Positions 1 through 6,880 are shown, numbered from the stretch's first letter. The stretch is 7,098 bases of DNA from Candidatus Delongbacteria bacterium (GCA_027858215.1 JAQIDD010000158.1:1-7098), one strand, 5' to 3'. A program made the numbers and translations. Notes: generated by a model not told the origin, from the sequence alone.

Positions 1-494
1 ATGAAGGAGAGGTCATAGACAATGTCAAAGCTTTTGATGTGGATATGAAAACAGAACTGGCAAAAACACCTGACAAAAGAAAATTACCGCTTTTTATAGG
101 AAAAACTGATGATGGTGAAACAAAATATGTGATCCCTTTGCGGGGAAAAGGCCTGTGGGGGCCGATATGGGGGTATGTTTCACTGAATGACGATTACAAT
201 ACCATATATGGCTCCAGTTTTTCACATGATTCTGAAACGCCCGGCCTGGGGGCTGAAATCAATACCCCAAATTTTGAAAATCAATTCAGAAACAAACAAA
301 TTCTGAATGAAAACGGTGAATTTGTTTCTGTGGATGTTGTAAAAGGCGGGAATCATGATGATGATGTCAATGCTGTGGATGCCATAACAGGAGGTACCAT
401 TACCAGCTATGGACTAAGAGATATGTTGAAAAATGGTATAAAACCATACTTGAGTTATTTCAATAAGCAAACACAAAAATCTATAGGAGAATAA
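1..494 (+). CDS. nqrC: Na+-translocating NADH:quinone reductase subunit C (NqrC), 5'-truncated by the window edge
   Basis: The reading frame is open from the left edge (first whole codon at 3), so the N-terminal part, including the membrane anchor, lies outside. A GTG at 39 is an internal codon, not a start. NqrC is a subunit of the membrane Na+-NQR complex. It carries one FMN bound by a phosphoester bond to a threonine and passes electrons between the iron-sulfur/flavin centres. The visible part is the FMN-binding domain. It contains the family motif ETPGLGAEI (encoded near 234-260) and the flavin attachment motif DAITGGTIT, whose acceptor Thr is codon 396-398. The family pattern is Dxx(S/T)GAT; here Gly replaces Ala. 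The C-terminus has the expected length after this motif. nqrD follows 4 bp after the stop, and apbE, which encodes the transferase for this FMN, lies further down the same operon. Identity is very secure from motif and context. Confidence 0.96.
   Translation, partial: EGEVIDNVKAFDVDMKTELAKTPDKRKLPLFIGKTDDGETKYVIPLRGKGLWGPIWGYVSLNDDYNTIYGSSFSHDSETPGLGAEINTPNFENQFRNKQILNENGEFVSVDVVKGGNHDDDVNAVDAITGGTITSYGLRDMLKNGIKPYLSYFNKQTQKSIGE
485..490 (+). promoter_or_regulatory. ribosome binding site of nqrD
   Basis: AGGAGA lies 8 bases before the nqrD ATG at 499, inside the last codons of nqrC. It supports that start and suggests coupled translation of nqrC and nqrD. Confidence 0.6.
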
Positions 495-498
495 ACTT

Positions 499-1146
499 AT
501 GAGTGAAATGAAAGAGCCGTTATTTTCCGTAAAAAACATGCAACTGCTCAAAGAGCCGTTTAACAAAAATAATCCCATTACCGTTCAGGTGCTTGGGATA
601 TGTTCGGTCCTGGCAGTTACTGTTCAGTTGAAACCCTCTGTGGTTATGGCACTAAGTGTTGTCTTTGTCATGGGGTTTAGTAACCTAATTGTTTCTTTTT
701 TAAGAAAAACCATCCCGGTAAGGATACGAATTATCCTGCAACTTATGGTGATTGCATCACTGGTAATCATTGTTGACCAGGTGTTGAAAGCCTTCCTTTT
801 TGATGTGAGCAAACAATTGTCTGTCTTCGTCGGGCTGATAATTACTAATTGTATTATTATGGGAAGGCTTGAGGCATTTGCCCTGCAGAATAAACCCTGG
901 CCTTCCTTGCTTGATGGACTTGGAAACGCTGCAGGTTATGGTGCTATCCTTGTTATTGTCGGATTTTTACGTGAATTGTTTGGTTCCGGCACAATATGGG
1001 GATACCAGGTTGTGCCACAGGGGTTGTTTAATATTGGATATGAAAATAATGGCTTGTTTATTCTTCCGCCAATGGCATTGATCATTGTTGGAATCATTAT
1101 ATGGATACAACGCTATAAAAATCGTGAACTCATTGAAGAAAAATAA
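499..1146 (+). CDS. nqrD: Na+-translocating NADH:quinone reductase subunit D (NqrD)
   Basis: This is a 215-residue integral membrane subunit of Na+-NQR, close to the roughly 210 residues usual for the family. NqrD and NqrE are homologous six-helix proteins packed head to tail. Together they bind an iron-sulfur centre in the membrane with two cysteines each, placing it on the electron path from NqrF to NqrC. The two expected cysteines are present: Cys35 in LGICS and Cys118 in IITNC, 83 residues apart as in Vibrio. Other family stretches are NNPITVQVLG near residue 24, VDQVLKAFLFD near 92, SKQLSVFVGLIITN at 104-117 and GFLRELFGSG at 155-164. The ATG at 499 is preceded by AGGAGA and gives a normal-length N-terminus. 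nqrE starts 5 bp after the stop. No damage is seen. Confidence 0.97.
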   Translation: MSEMKEPLFSVKNMQLLKEPFNKNNPITVQVLGICSVLAVTVQLKPSVVMALSVVFVMGFSNLIVSFLRKTIPVRIRIILQLMVIASLVIIVDQVLKAFLFDVSKQLSVFVGLIITNCIIMGRLEAFALQNKPWPSLLDGLGNAAGYGAILVIVGFLRELFGSGTIWGYQVVPQGLFNIGYENNGLFILPPMALIIVGIIIWIQRYKNRELIEEK

Positions 1147-1151
1147 TTGCC

Positions 1152-1769
1152 ATGGAAAATCTGTTTAACATATTTGTAAAAGCTATTTTTGTTGAGAACA
1201 TGGTGTTTGCCTATTTCCTGGGCATGTGTTCTTACCTTGCTGTTTCAAAAACAGTTAAAACATCTGTTGGCTTGGGAATAGCCGTGATATTTGTGTTGGG
1301 CATTACCGTGCCAATCAATTACCTGATACAAAATTACTTTTTGGTAGATGGTGCACTGTCATGGATTAGCCCTAAGTTCGCTGATGTTGATCTGGGGTTT
1401 TTACGGTTTATCATTTTCATTGCTGTGATTGCCTCCATGGTCCAACTGGTGGAAATGGTGATTGAAAAATTTTCCCCCACATTGTATGCCAACCTCGGTA
1501 TCTTTTTGCCCTTGATTGCGGTGAATTGTGCCATACTGGGTGGTTCCCTTTTTATGGCAGAACGTGAATACAATACTATTGCAGAAGCAACTTCATACGG
1601 CCTTGGTTCAGGTGTGGGTTGGTTTTTGGCTATTGTGGGTATCGCTGCAATCCGGGAAAAGATTAAATATTCCAATGTGCCGGCTCCACTCCGGGGGCTT
1701 GGTATTACCTTTATCATTACAGGCCTGATGGGCATTGCTTTTATGGGCTTCATGGGAATTGAGTTGTAA
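1152..1769 (+). CDS. nqrE: Na+-translocating NADH:quinone reductase subunit E (NqrE)
   Basis: This is a 205-residue polytopic membrane subunit of Na+-NQR and the partner of NqrD. The iron-sulfur ligands are Cys26 (FLGMCSYLAVSK) and Cys126 (LIAVNCAILGG). Further family hallmarks are VKTSVGLGIAVIFVLGI near residues 35-51, GIFLPLIAVNCA at 116-127, GSGVGWFLAIV near 152-162 and IREKIKYSNVPAPLRGLGI near 166-184. It is slightly longer than the Vibrio protein. The extra residues fall in the loop after the second helix (around 60-80), so the two cysteines are about 100 rather than 94 apart in sequence. The start has no strong Shine-Dalgarno sequence, only GAAGAA in the end of nqrD. Known six-helix topology is assumed from the family, not computed. 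Confidence 0.97.
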   Translation: MENLFNIFVKAIFVENMVFAYFLGMCSYLAVSKTVKTSVGLGIAVIFVLGITVPINYLIQNYFLVDGALSWISPKFADVDLGFLRFIIFIAVIASMVQLVEMVIEKFSPTLYANLGIFLPLIAVNCAILGGSLFMAEREYNTIAEATSYGLGSGVGWFLAIVGIAAIREKIKYSNVPAPLRGLGITFIITGLMGIAFMGFMGIEL

Positions 1770-1790
1770 CCTCACAAAACAAATTGAATT

Positions 1791-3050
1791 ATGATATTAT
1801 TGACAAATCAGATAATTGTTATCGCTGCCGGCATTGTCGTATTCCTGGTTGTTATCTTGATTTTGGTAATGGTTTTGATTTATGCCAAGAAAAAACTTAC
1901 CCCGCAGGGAGAGGTTTATATCACCATCAATGATGATAAAGAAATCAAAGCAAGCCCCGGTTCAAATCTACTGGATACGCTGGCTCAACAGGAATTATAT
2001 TTGCCTTCTGCATGTGGAGGACAGGGCACATGTGGTACCTGTAAATGCCAGGTGTTTGAAGGGGCCGGAGAGATACTCATGACTGAAACCGGTTTTTTTA
2101 GCCGTAAGGAACAGAACAATTACTGGAGACTCGCCTGCCAGGTAAAAGTCCGTAATGACCTGAAAATTGGGGTGCCTCCCGAATTTCTTGACATTAAAAA
2201 GTGGGAGTGCGAAGTGGTTTCAAACAAAAATGTGGCCACCTTCATTAAAGAATTTGTGGTTAGATTGCCCGAAGGTGAAAGCATGGATTTCCGACCGGGT
2301 GGATATGTGCAGATTGATGTGCCTAAGATAGAAGTGGATTATGAAAAAGACATTGACGTTGATGAAGAATACCGGGAAGATTGGGATAAACTCAACCTGT
2401 GGGATTTGAAAATGAGAAACCATGAGCCAACTTTCAGGGCTTATTCCATGGCTAATCATCCTGCCGAAGGAAACATCATAAAACTCAATATCAGAATTGC
2501 CACACCACCATGGGATGCAAAAAAGAACAGGTTTAAAAACGTCAACCCGGGCATTTGTTCATCCTACATATTTTCACGCAACCCCGGTGATAAAGTGACC
2601 ATTTCCGGCCCTTACGGGGAATTCTTCATCAAAGAAACCAACCGCGAAATGATGTACATCGGAGGAGGAGCAGGGATGGCACCTTTGCGTTCACATATTT
2701 TCCATCTGCTCAAAACCCAAAAATCAGACCGCACAATTTCATTCTGGTACGGTGCGCGATCCAAGCGTGAAATGTTTTATGAAGATGAATTCAGGGAACT
2801 TGAAAAAGAATTCCCCAATTTCTCATTCCACGTTGCCCTTTCTGATCCGCTGCCCGAAGATAACTGGGACGGACCAACCGGATTCATTCACACGGTGGTT
2901 GAACAGGAATACCTCTCTAAACTCGAGGAACCCGATGAAATCGAATATTACCTGTGCGGACCTCCATTGATGAATGATGCTGTGCTCAAAATGCTGGATG
3001 ACTATGGGGTGCCTGAAGAGATGATCGCTTACGACGATTTTGGAGGATAG
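1791..3050 (+). CDS. nqrF: Na+-translocating NADH:quinone reductase subunit F (NqrF), NADH-oxidising flavoprotein
   Basis: This 419-residue subunit is where NADH enters Na+-NQR. It transfers hydride to FAD and then single electrons to a [2Fe-2S] cluster. Domains in order: one hydrophobic membrane helix (about residues 7-30); a plant-type ferredoxin domain (about 40-130) with ligands Cys75, Cys81, Cys84 and Cys116; an FAD-binding domain with RAYSMAN at 216-222 (the RxYS flavin motif); and an NADH-binding domain with GGGAGMAPLR at 291-300 and CGPP at 389-392. It ends in YDDFGG, where Phe417 is the aromatic residue expected near the flavin. The ligand spacing equals that of Vibrio NqrF with an offset of five. 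A charged stretch at about 182-200 looks like the usual family insertion. The gene starts 21 bp after nqrE without a clear ribosome binding site. Its stop is immediately followed by the apbE ATG. Confidence 0.98.
   Translation: MILLTNQIIVIAAGIVVFLVVILILVMVLIYAKKKLTPQGEVYITINDDKEIKASPGSNLLDTLAQQELYLPSACGGQGTCGTCKCQVFEGAGEILMTETGFFSRKEQNNYWRLACQVKVRNDLKIGVPPEFLDIKKWECEVVSNKNVATFIKEFVVRLPEGESMDFRPGGYVQIDVPKIEVDYEKDIDVDEEYREDWDKLNLWDLKMRNHEPTFRAYSMANHPAEGNIIKLNIRIATPPWDAKKNRFKNVNPGICSSYIFSRNPGDKVTISGPYGEFFIKETNREMMYIGGGAGMAPLRSHIFHLLKTQKSDRTISFWYGARSKREMFYEDEFRELEKEFPNFSFHVALSDPLPEDNWDGPTGFIHTVVEQEYLSKLEEPDEIEYYLCGPPLMNDAVLKMLDDYGVPEEMIAYDDFGG
3042..3046 (+). promoter_or_regulatory. ribosome binding site of apbE, inside the nqrF C-terminal codons
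   Basis: GGAGG lies 4 bases before the apbE ATG at 3051. It is formed by the last two glycine codons of nqrF (GGA GGA TAG). It is the best Shine-Dalgarno match in the operon and fixes the apbE start; translation of nqrF and apbE is probably coupled. Confidence 0.65.
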
Positions 3051-4058
3051 ATGAAACATCATTACTCAATAAAAATCATACTTGTATTGATTACCGGAAT
3101 TTGGTTATTTTCTTGTAACCAGAATGAAGAAAACTATTATAAATACAGGGGAGAAATCCAGGGCACCTATTTTACTGTCATTTATGAGGCTGACAGTGAT
3201 TATGCCCCACAAATTGATTCCTTACTTAAACGGTTCAATCAAAGTTTGAATAATTACGACTCAACCAGCCTGATCTCTCAAGTCAATCGCAACGAGCATG
3301 TAAAAACAGATTCATTGTTCAATGCCATGTTTGCGGCTGCAAGGGAAGTGTGGGAGGCCTCAGGTGGTTATTTTGACATTACCATTGCTCCTTTGGCCAA
3401 TGCATGGGGATTTGGTTATAAATCCGGACATATGCCTGATTCCACAGAAATTGACAGCCTGATGCAATTTGTGGGCATGGAAAATGTCTATCTTGAAAAT
3501 GATGTTGTGGGCAAGCTTGACGAGCGCGTTGAAATCATTGGCAATGCCATAGCAAAAGGCATGTCTGTGGATTATCTGTCACACTATTTTGAATCAAAAG
3601 GAATAAAAAATTACCTTGTTGATATTGGTGGAGAAATCAGGGCAAGGGGTAAATCTCAAAAAGGAAAAACATGGATTGTCGGTATTGACAAACCCATTGT
3701 TGACAGCATGGCAAAAAAAAGAGAAATAGAAGGAAAAATTTCATTGGATGATATGGCCGTTGCTACATCGGGAGATTATAGAAAGTATAAAATTCAAAAC
3801 GGAGTAAGGTACGGGCATTCCATCAATCCCAAAAAAGGGTATCCGGCAGGGTCAGAGATTTTGTCAGCAACGGTTATTCATCCCCAATGCATGTATGCAG
3901 ACGCCTGGGCCACTGCTTTTATGGCCATGAAAACACCGGAAGAAGCCCTGAAAATGGTCAACAAAAACGATGAATTGGAAGCCATGTTTATTACACAGAA
4001 TGAAGATGGAGCATACATCATACATACATCCCCCGGATTTGATGAGCTTATTCCATAA
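3051..4058 (+). CDS. apbE: FAD:protein FMN transferase (ApbE), lipoprotein
   Basis: This 335-residue enzyme is expected to move FMN from FAD onto a threonine hydroxyl of target proteins, using Mg2+. In Na+-NQR the targets are NqrB and NqrC, and NqrC is encoded in the same operon. The N-terminus is a lipoprotein signal peptide: basic MKHHYSIK, a hydrophobic core, then LFSC with Cys22 as the lipidated residue. Phe at -2 is slightly off the classic lipobox. ApbE family stretches follow: GTYFTVIYEA (about 38-47), GYFDITIAPLANAWG (106-120), GNAIAKGMSVDY (164-175), DIGGEIRARG (191-200), SGDYRKY (240-246), GHSINPKKGYP (255-265) and the metal-site stretch ADAWATAFMAM (283-293). The length is normal and all core motifs are intact. 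The acidic NQNEE after Cys22 is only faintly like a Bacteroidota surface-export signal. A periplasm-facing membrane anchor fits the NqrC substrate better. Confidence 0.96.
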   Translation: MKHHYSIKIILVLITGIWLFSCNQNEENYYKYRGEIQGTYFTVIYEADSDYAPQIDSLLKRFNQSLNNYDSTSLISQVNRNEHVKTDSLFNAMFAAAREVWEASGGYFDITIAPLANAWGFGYKSGHMPDSTEIDSLMQFVGMENVYLENDVVGKLDERVEIIGNAIAKGMSVDYLSHYFESKGIKNYLVDIGGEIRARGKSQKGKTWIVGIDKPIVDSMAKKREIEGKISLDDMAVATSGDYRKYKIQNGVRYGHSINPKKGYPAGSEILSATVIHPQCMYADAWATAFMAMKTPEEALKMVNKNDELEAMFITQNEDGAYIIHTSPGFDELIP

Positions 4059-4125
4059 TATCTGAGCTTATAAAAAGCGTTCTAAGCATGTTATTTTGAA
4101 CAGATTCGTCTTCAGAAAAACCCCG

Positions 4126-5889
4126 TTATCTCCGCTGTCTTTTCCGTTGCTTGCTGCCCTTTTTCTTTTTATATGTGTGTTCCTTTTTATATGCATGCTC
4201 CTTTTCCGGCCTGGCTTTTACTTTGTTATCCGGCTTTGATATCTCTACTACCAATTTTGTATCATGGTAATAGGTGTCATTGAACGCATTGAGCACTTGT
4301 GTGGTAAACGCTTCTTCCACTTCGAAAAACGAAAATTTGCGCATGATGTCAATCTTCCCGATCTCAATATTACGGTTACGTGTGTTTTCATTGATCAGGC
4401 CAATCAGGTTATGCACCTTGATGTTCTGTTTTTCACCTATGTTGATGAAAAACCTGGTAAACCCGGATTCCGCTACCGGTGACTTCTTGTAAATTTCTTT
4501 TCCGTTTGGTCTTTCCTTGTTTTTCCTTTCCTTGTTTTTCCGTTTTGGCTTGTTCTCTTTTTCAGGCGCATTGAGGTCTTTCGCATTTTTGTAATATTCC
4601 ACAAAACGATTGAATTCAAGAAAGATAAGCCGTTTCAATAATTCATCCCGGTCAAGCCAGTCCAGTTTCTGTTTGATTTCTTCCCAGTAAGGGGCAATTT
4701 TTTCCTCATCAACAACAATTTTTTCAATGTTGTCCATGAGCGTGTATAAACGTTTCTGTACAATATCTTCACCCCGTGGTACGGATTTCCTTACGATTTT
4801 CTGCCCGGTAATTTTTTCAAGGCTTTGTATTTTTCTGCCTTCACGGCTATGAGAAATGATAAGGGATTTTCCTTTCTTTCCGGCTCGGCCTGTTCTTCCA
4901 CTGCGATGGATGTACATTTCAAGTTCATCAGGGAGGTTATAATTCACGATGTGTGTGAGGTCGTGAATATCAAGGCCACGAGCAGCAACATCGGTAGCCA
5001 CCAGCATCTGGATACTGTGATTGCGAAAAGCATGCATTACCTGGTCACGTTGCGCCTGTGATAAATCGCCGTGAATGGCATCAGCAGGATACCCGTCTTC
5101 AATCAGCTTTTGTGCAACATCACGGGTTTCGGCACGCGTGCGGCAAAACACTATCCCGTATATGCCGGGGTTTATGTCAAGGAGACGTTTCAGGGTAAGA
5201 TAACGGTCAGCGGCACGTACCGTATAAACTTCATGTTCCACATCTGCCGTCCCGGTGTTTTTTTTGCCGATGACAATTTCCACCGGGTTATCCATGTATT
5301 TTTTGGTAAGCTGCCTTACGCCTGAAGGCATAGTTGCCGAAAACAGCAGTGTCTGTTTTTCTTTTGGCGTGTCTTTCAAAATGGCATCCAGGTCTTCACG
5401 AAACCCCATGTTCAGCATTTCATCGGCTTCATCAAGGACGAGCTGACGGATGTGTGTCAATGAAAGTTTCCTGCGTTTTATCATATCGAGCGTACGGCCC
5501 GGCGTGCCCACAATGACCTGCGGGTTGGATTTAAGTCCGTTGATTTGTGTGCTGATGCTGGCCCCACCATAAATGGCAAGGGTTTTAAAACCTTTTACAT
5601 ATTTACTGTATTGCTTAAAATCTTTACAGATTTGCAGACACAATTCCCTCGTCGGGCACAGGATAATGCATTGGACCGCCTTCGTGTTTACATCTGTTTC
5701 CTGGATAATTGGCAGCCCAAAACCCGCTGTCTTGCCGGTTCCGGTTTGTGCAAGGCCAATGATATCGCCTTTTCCTTCTAATATTTCTGGGATAACTTTT
5801 TCCTGTATGCCTGTTGGTTTTTCAAAACCAAGCTCAAAAACAGCCCTGAGGATATCCTCCCTCAGTTCCATATCTTTAAATTCTGTCAT
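4126..5889 (-). CDS. DEAD-box ATP-dependent RNA helicase, DeaD/CsdA-like, with DbpA-type RNA-binding domain
   Basis: This 587-residue cytoplasmic helicase probably remodels RNA, for example in ribosome assembly, mRNA decay or cold adaptation, as known for DeaD/CsdA. Helicase motifs in order: Q motif FEKPTGIQ (22-29), motif I AQTGTGKT (47-54), PTREL (79-83), TPGR (129-132), DEAD (153-156), SAT (184-186), ATDVAARGLDI (298-308) and HRSGRTGR (328-335). All are intact, so it should be active. A basic linker (about 440-470) follows, then a DbpA-like RNA-binding domain (about 476-552, starting SGFTRFFINIG), then a Lys/Arg tail ending KQRKRQRR. Linker and tail contain short in-frame repeats (see separate entries). 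The ATG at 5889 lacks a Shine-Dalgarno sequence, as is common in Bacteroidota. It is convergent with apbE, 67 bp apart. The exact paralogue (DeaD, CsdA, DbpA or RhlE) cannot be fixed by eye, so no symbol is given. Confidence 0.95.
   Translation of the reverse strand: MTEFKDMELREDILRAVFELGFEKPTGIQEKVIPEILEGKGDIIGLAQTGTGKTAGFGLPIIQETDVNTKAVQCIILCPTRELCLQICKDFKQYSKYVKGFKTLAIYGGASISTQINGLKSNPQVIVGTPGRTLDMIKRRKLSLTHIRQLVLDEADEMLNMGFREDLDAILKDTPKEKQTLLFSATMPSGVRQLTKKYMDNPVEIVIGKKNTGTADVEHEVYTVRAADRYLTLKRLLDINPGIYGIVFCRTRAETRDVAQKLIEDGYPADAIHGDLSQAQRDQVMHAFRNHSIQMLVATDVAARGLDIHDLTHIVNYNLPDELEMYIHRSGRTGRAGKKGKSLIISHSREGRKIQSLEKITGQKIVRKSVPRGEDIVQKRLYTLMDNIEKIVVDEEKIAPYWEEIKQKLDWLDRDELLKRLIFLEFNRFVEYYKNAKDLNAPEKENKPKRKNKERKNKERPNGKEIYKKSPVAESGFTRFFINIGEKQNIKVHNLIGLINENTRNRNIEIGKIDIMRKFSFFEVEEAFTTQVLNAFNDTYYHDTKLVVEISKPDNKVKARPEKEHAYKKEHTYKKKKGSKQRKRQRR
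4166..4201 (-). repeat. imperfect 18-bp tandem repeat in the helicase tail
   Basis: Two adjacent 18-bp units (4166-4183 and 4184-4201) agree at 15 of 18 positions. They encode the repeated peptide KEHxYK in the basic C-terminal tail of the helicase (residues about 563-576). The unit is a multiple of three, so copy changes would keep the frame. Confidence 0.75.
4511..4540 (-). repeat. perfect 15-bp tandem repeat in the helicase linker
   Basis: CTTTCCTTGTTTTTC occurs twice back to back (4511-4525 and 4526-4540, + strand). It encodes KNKER-KNKER in the basic linker between the helicase core and the RNA-binding domain. The perfect identity and in-frame length suggest a recent duplication or slippage in a disordered region. 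Confidence 0.85.
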
Positions 5890-5992
5890 TCATTATGTTT
5901 TATTCTGACCAACGCTTGTTAAGTCGGAAGTTAAAAATTCAATGTGCTGATCATGTTGGCCAGGTAACCTGCGGCAGCATGTATATCGGGTA

Positions 5993-6025
5993 CAAAGGTA
6001 CAATAAATAACAATGCTTATCACAA
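5993..6025 (-). promoter_or_regulatory. Bacteroidota-type promoter of the helicase gene
   Basis: On the - strand, TACCTTTG (6000 down to 5993) fits the Bacteroidota -7 consensus TAnnTTTG perfectly. A TTG at 6025-6023 lies 22 bases upstream, within the 17-23 range reported for Flavobacterium -33 elements. Transcription would begin near 5986, giving a leader of roughly 95-100 bases, which fits other DEAD-box genes with long leaders. The start site is inferred, not measured. Confidence 0.65.
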
Positions 6026-6028
6026 GTA

Positions 6029-6044
6029 TGTCAAGATATTGACA
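6029..6044. promoter_or_regulatory. perfect inverted repeat TGTCAA-GATA-TTGACA, possible operator
   Basis: Two 6-base arms match perfectly around a 4-base spacer. The repeat ends 4 bases upstream of the helicase -33 TTG, the position of an activator or repressor site. The regulator is unknown, and no regulator gene lies in the window. Confidence 0.4.
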
Positions 6045-6224
6045 AAAAAATTATGACCGGGCATGTTTTTTATGATACATGTTATGAAGATAATACAATT
6101 ACCGGATTGGGTTATTATTGTTCAGTACACAAAAGCAACGAAATGCAGGTTTTTTGTTGGATGCCATTTATCAAAATCCCACAATTTTTTTTACCCAACA
6201 TTTCAAAGCCTTCAATAATTTCAT

Positions 6225-6232
6225 TACCTTTG
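6225..6232 (+). promoter_or_regulatory. possible Bacteroidota -7 element upstream of the AT-rich module
   Basis: TACCTTTG on the + strand matches TAnnTTTG exactly. The -33 position holds only TTTC (6201-6204, 20 bases upstream), one base off TTTG. If used, transcription would start near 6239 and leave a leader of about 135 bases before the ATG at 6375. Confidence 0.4.
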
Positions 6233-6309
6233 ATAAACTAAAGATATTATGAACCAATAAATACAATTATTGACAAATGATTATTAAATATTTACAAGAG
6301 CTTAAGGGT

Positions 6310-6321
6310 GTGTATATACAC
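6310..6321. repeat. 12-bp perfect palindrome GTGTATATACAC, next to ACTAGTTAGGGG
   Basis: The palindrome is exact and is followed directly by TAGTTAGGGGCAAG, about 40 bases before the first gene of the AT-rich unit. The arms do not pair beyond six bases, so it is not a strong terminator hairpin. It could be an operator, or the edge of a cassette-like recombination site: GTTAGGG resembles but does not fully match the GTTRRRY core of integron attC sites. Confidence 0.4.
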
Positions 6322-6374
6322 TAGTTAGGGGCAAGTTTAAAAAGAAAAATTGCACAAAACAAAAATGGTAAATT

Positions 6375-6878
6375 ATGATCTACTTAATAATACTTCTTAT
6401 ACTATTCATAATAATTGCATTTATTATTGGAAAAAATAATGACACAAAAAACAGTAAACAAAAAACAAGTAATAATAAAATTGATTATGAGAATGTTCAA
6501 ATATCAGAAACAAAGGATTCAACTAAAATAACCTTTAAAAACAAAGCTGGTTACATTAACGGAAAACATTACACAGAATATGTTGATGACATTAAAGAAC
6601 TTAAAAGACAAAATAAACTCCAAGAAGCAGAAAATATACTGCTAAAAATCATTGAAGCCTTAAAAGCTGAAGCTAAAGCAGAAGGACCCCATTGGTTTTT
6701 AGCTCCGTGGTATTTTGAACAACTTGCAATTATTTATCGAAAACAGAAAAGTATTGAAAAAGAAAGATATATTTTGGAGCAGTATTTAAATCTGAACAAA
6801 ATAGATGGAAAGGGGGAGACCCCATTAGAAGTAAGATATAGAAAGGTTAAAGAAATGATAAAAAAACAATCAGAATAA
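6375..6878 (+). CDS. membrane-anchored protein with TPR-like helical domain, function unknown
   Basis: This 167-residue protein is not tied to a known function. Residues 1-19 are a strongly hydrophobic N-terminal helix, likely a membrane anchor because no cleavage site or lipobox is seen. A Lys/Asn-rich stretch (about 20-55) follows. From about residue 66 it is helical: YVDDIKELKRQNKLQEAENILLKIIEAL resembles one tetratricopeptide-like hairpin. It continues with APWYFEQLAIIYRKQKSIEKERYILEQYLNL (about 109-139), a motif I recognise from small uncharacterised TPR-like proteins in many bacteria (APWYYEQLAIIYRK, ILER). The ATG at 6375 is chosen because it starts the hydrophobic helix; the ATG at 6365 is in another frame and stops quickly. 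Codon use is far richer in A/T than in the nqr genes. A second gene begins 2 bp after its stop, so the two form an operon. Confidence 0.85.
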   Translation: MIYLIILLILFIIIAFIIGKNNDTKNSKQKTSNNKIDYENVQISETKDSTKITFKNKAGYINGKHYTEYVDDIKELKRQNKLQEAENILLKIIEALKAEAKAEGPHWFLAPWYFEQLAIIYRKQKSIEKERYILEQYLNLNKIDGKGETPLEVRYRKVKEMIKKQSE

Positions 6879-6880
6879 AA

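Larger units (their letters stand above)
5890..6374. other. intergenic region between helicase and AT-rich module; no gene supported
   Basis: This 485-bp gap lies between two divergent genes. It holds the helicase promoter and leader (about 5890-6025), an inverted repeat (6029-6044), a possible + strand promoter (6225-6232) and a 12-bp palindrome (6310-6321). No tRNA or known small RNA is recognised. A 62-codon reading frame at 6053-6241 shows no recognisable motif or coding pattern and is not called. The stretch becomes AT-rich from about 6000 onward, with T and A runs such as 6183-6190. Confidence 0.7.

Noticed and set aside
39..41. GTG at 39 as the start of nqrC
   Set aside because: The frame is open upstream to the window edge with plausible coding sequence, and the NqrC family needs an additional N-terminal anchor region, so this codon is internal.
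1334..1753. 139-codon - strand reading frame opposite nqrE
   Set aside because: It lies entirely within the strongly conserved nqrE gene and reads as low-complexity Ile/Pro/Ser; it is a shadow frame.
4043..4071. direct repeat TGAGCTTAT (4043-4051 and 4063-4071) at the end of apbE
   Set aside because: Nine bases in AT-rich DNA can repeat by chance, and no flanking element suggests an insertion footprint.
4059..4125. possible bidirectional terminator between convergent apbE and helicase genes
   Set aside because: Only short interrupted pairings are visible (GTTC at 4079 with GAAC at 4098, TAA with TTA inside), with no strong G+C stem next to a T run.
6053..6241. 62-codon + strand reading frame in the gap downstream of the helicase promoter
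   Set aside because: No motif or clear start signal is visible, the composition is Cys- and aromatic-rich in a way typical of translated non-coding DNA, and its 3' part overlaps the TACCTTTG promoter candidate.
6270..6295. TTGACA (6270-6275) followed by an AT-rich stretch, resembling a sigma70 -35 element
   Set aside because: Bacteroidota use a different promoter consensus, and no good -10 element lies at the right distance.
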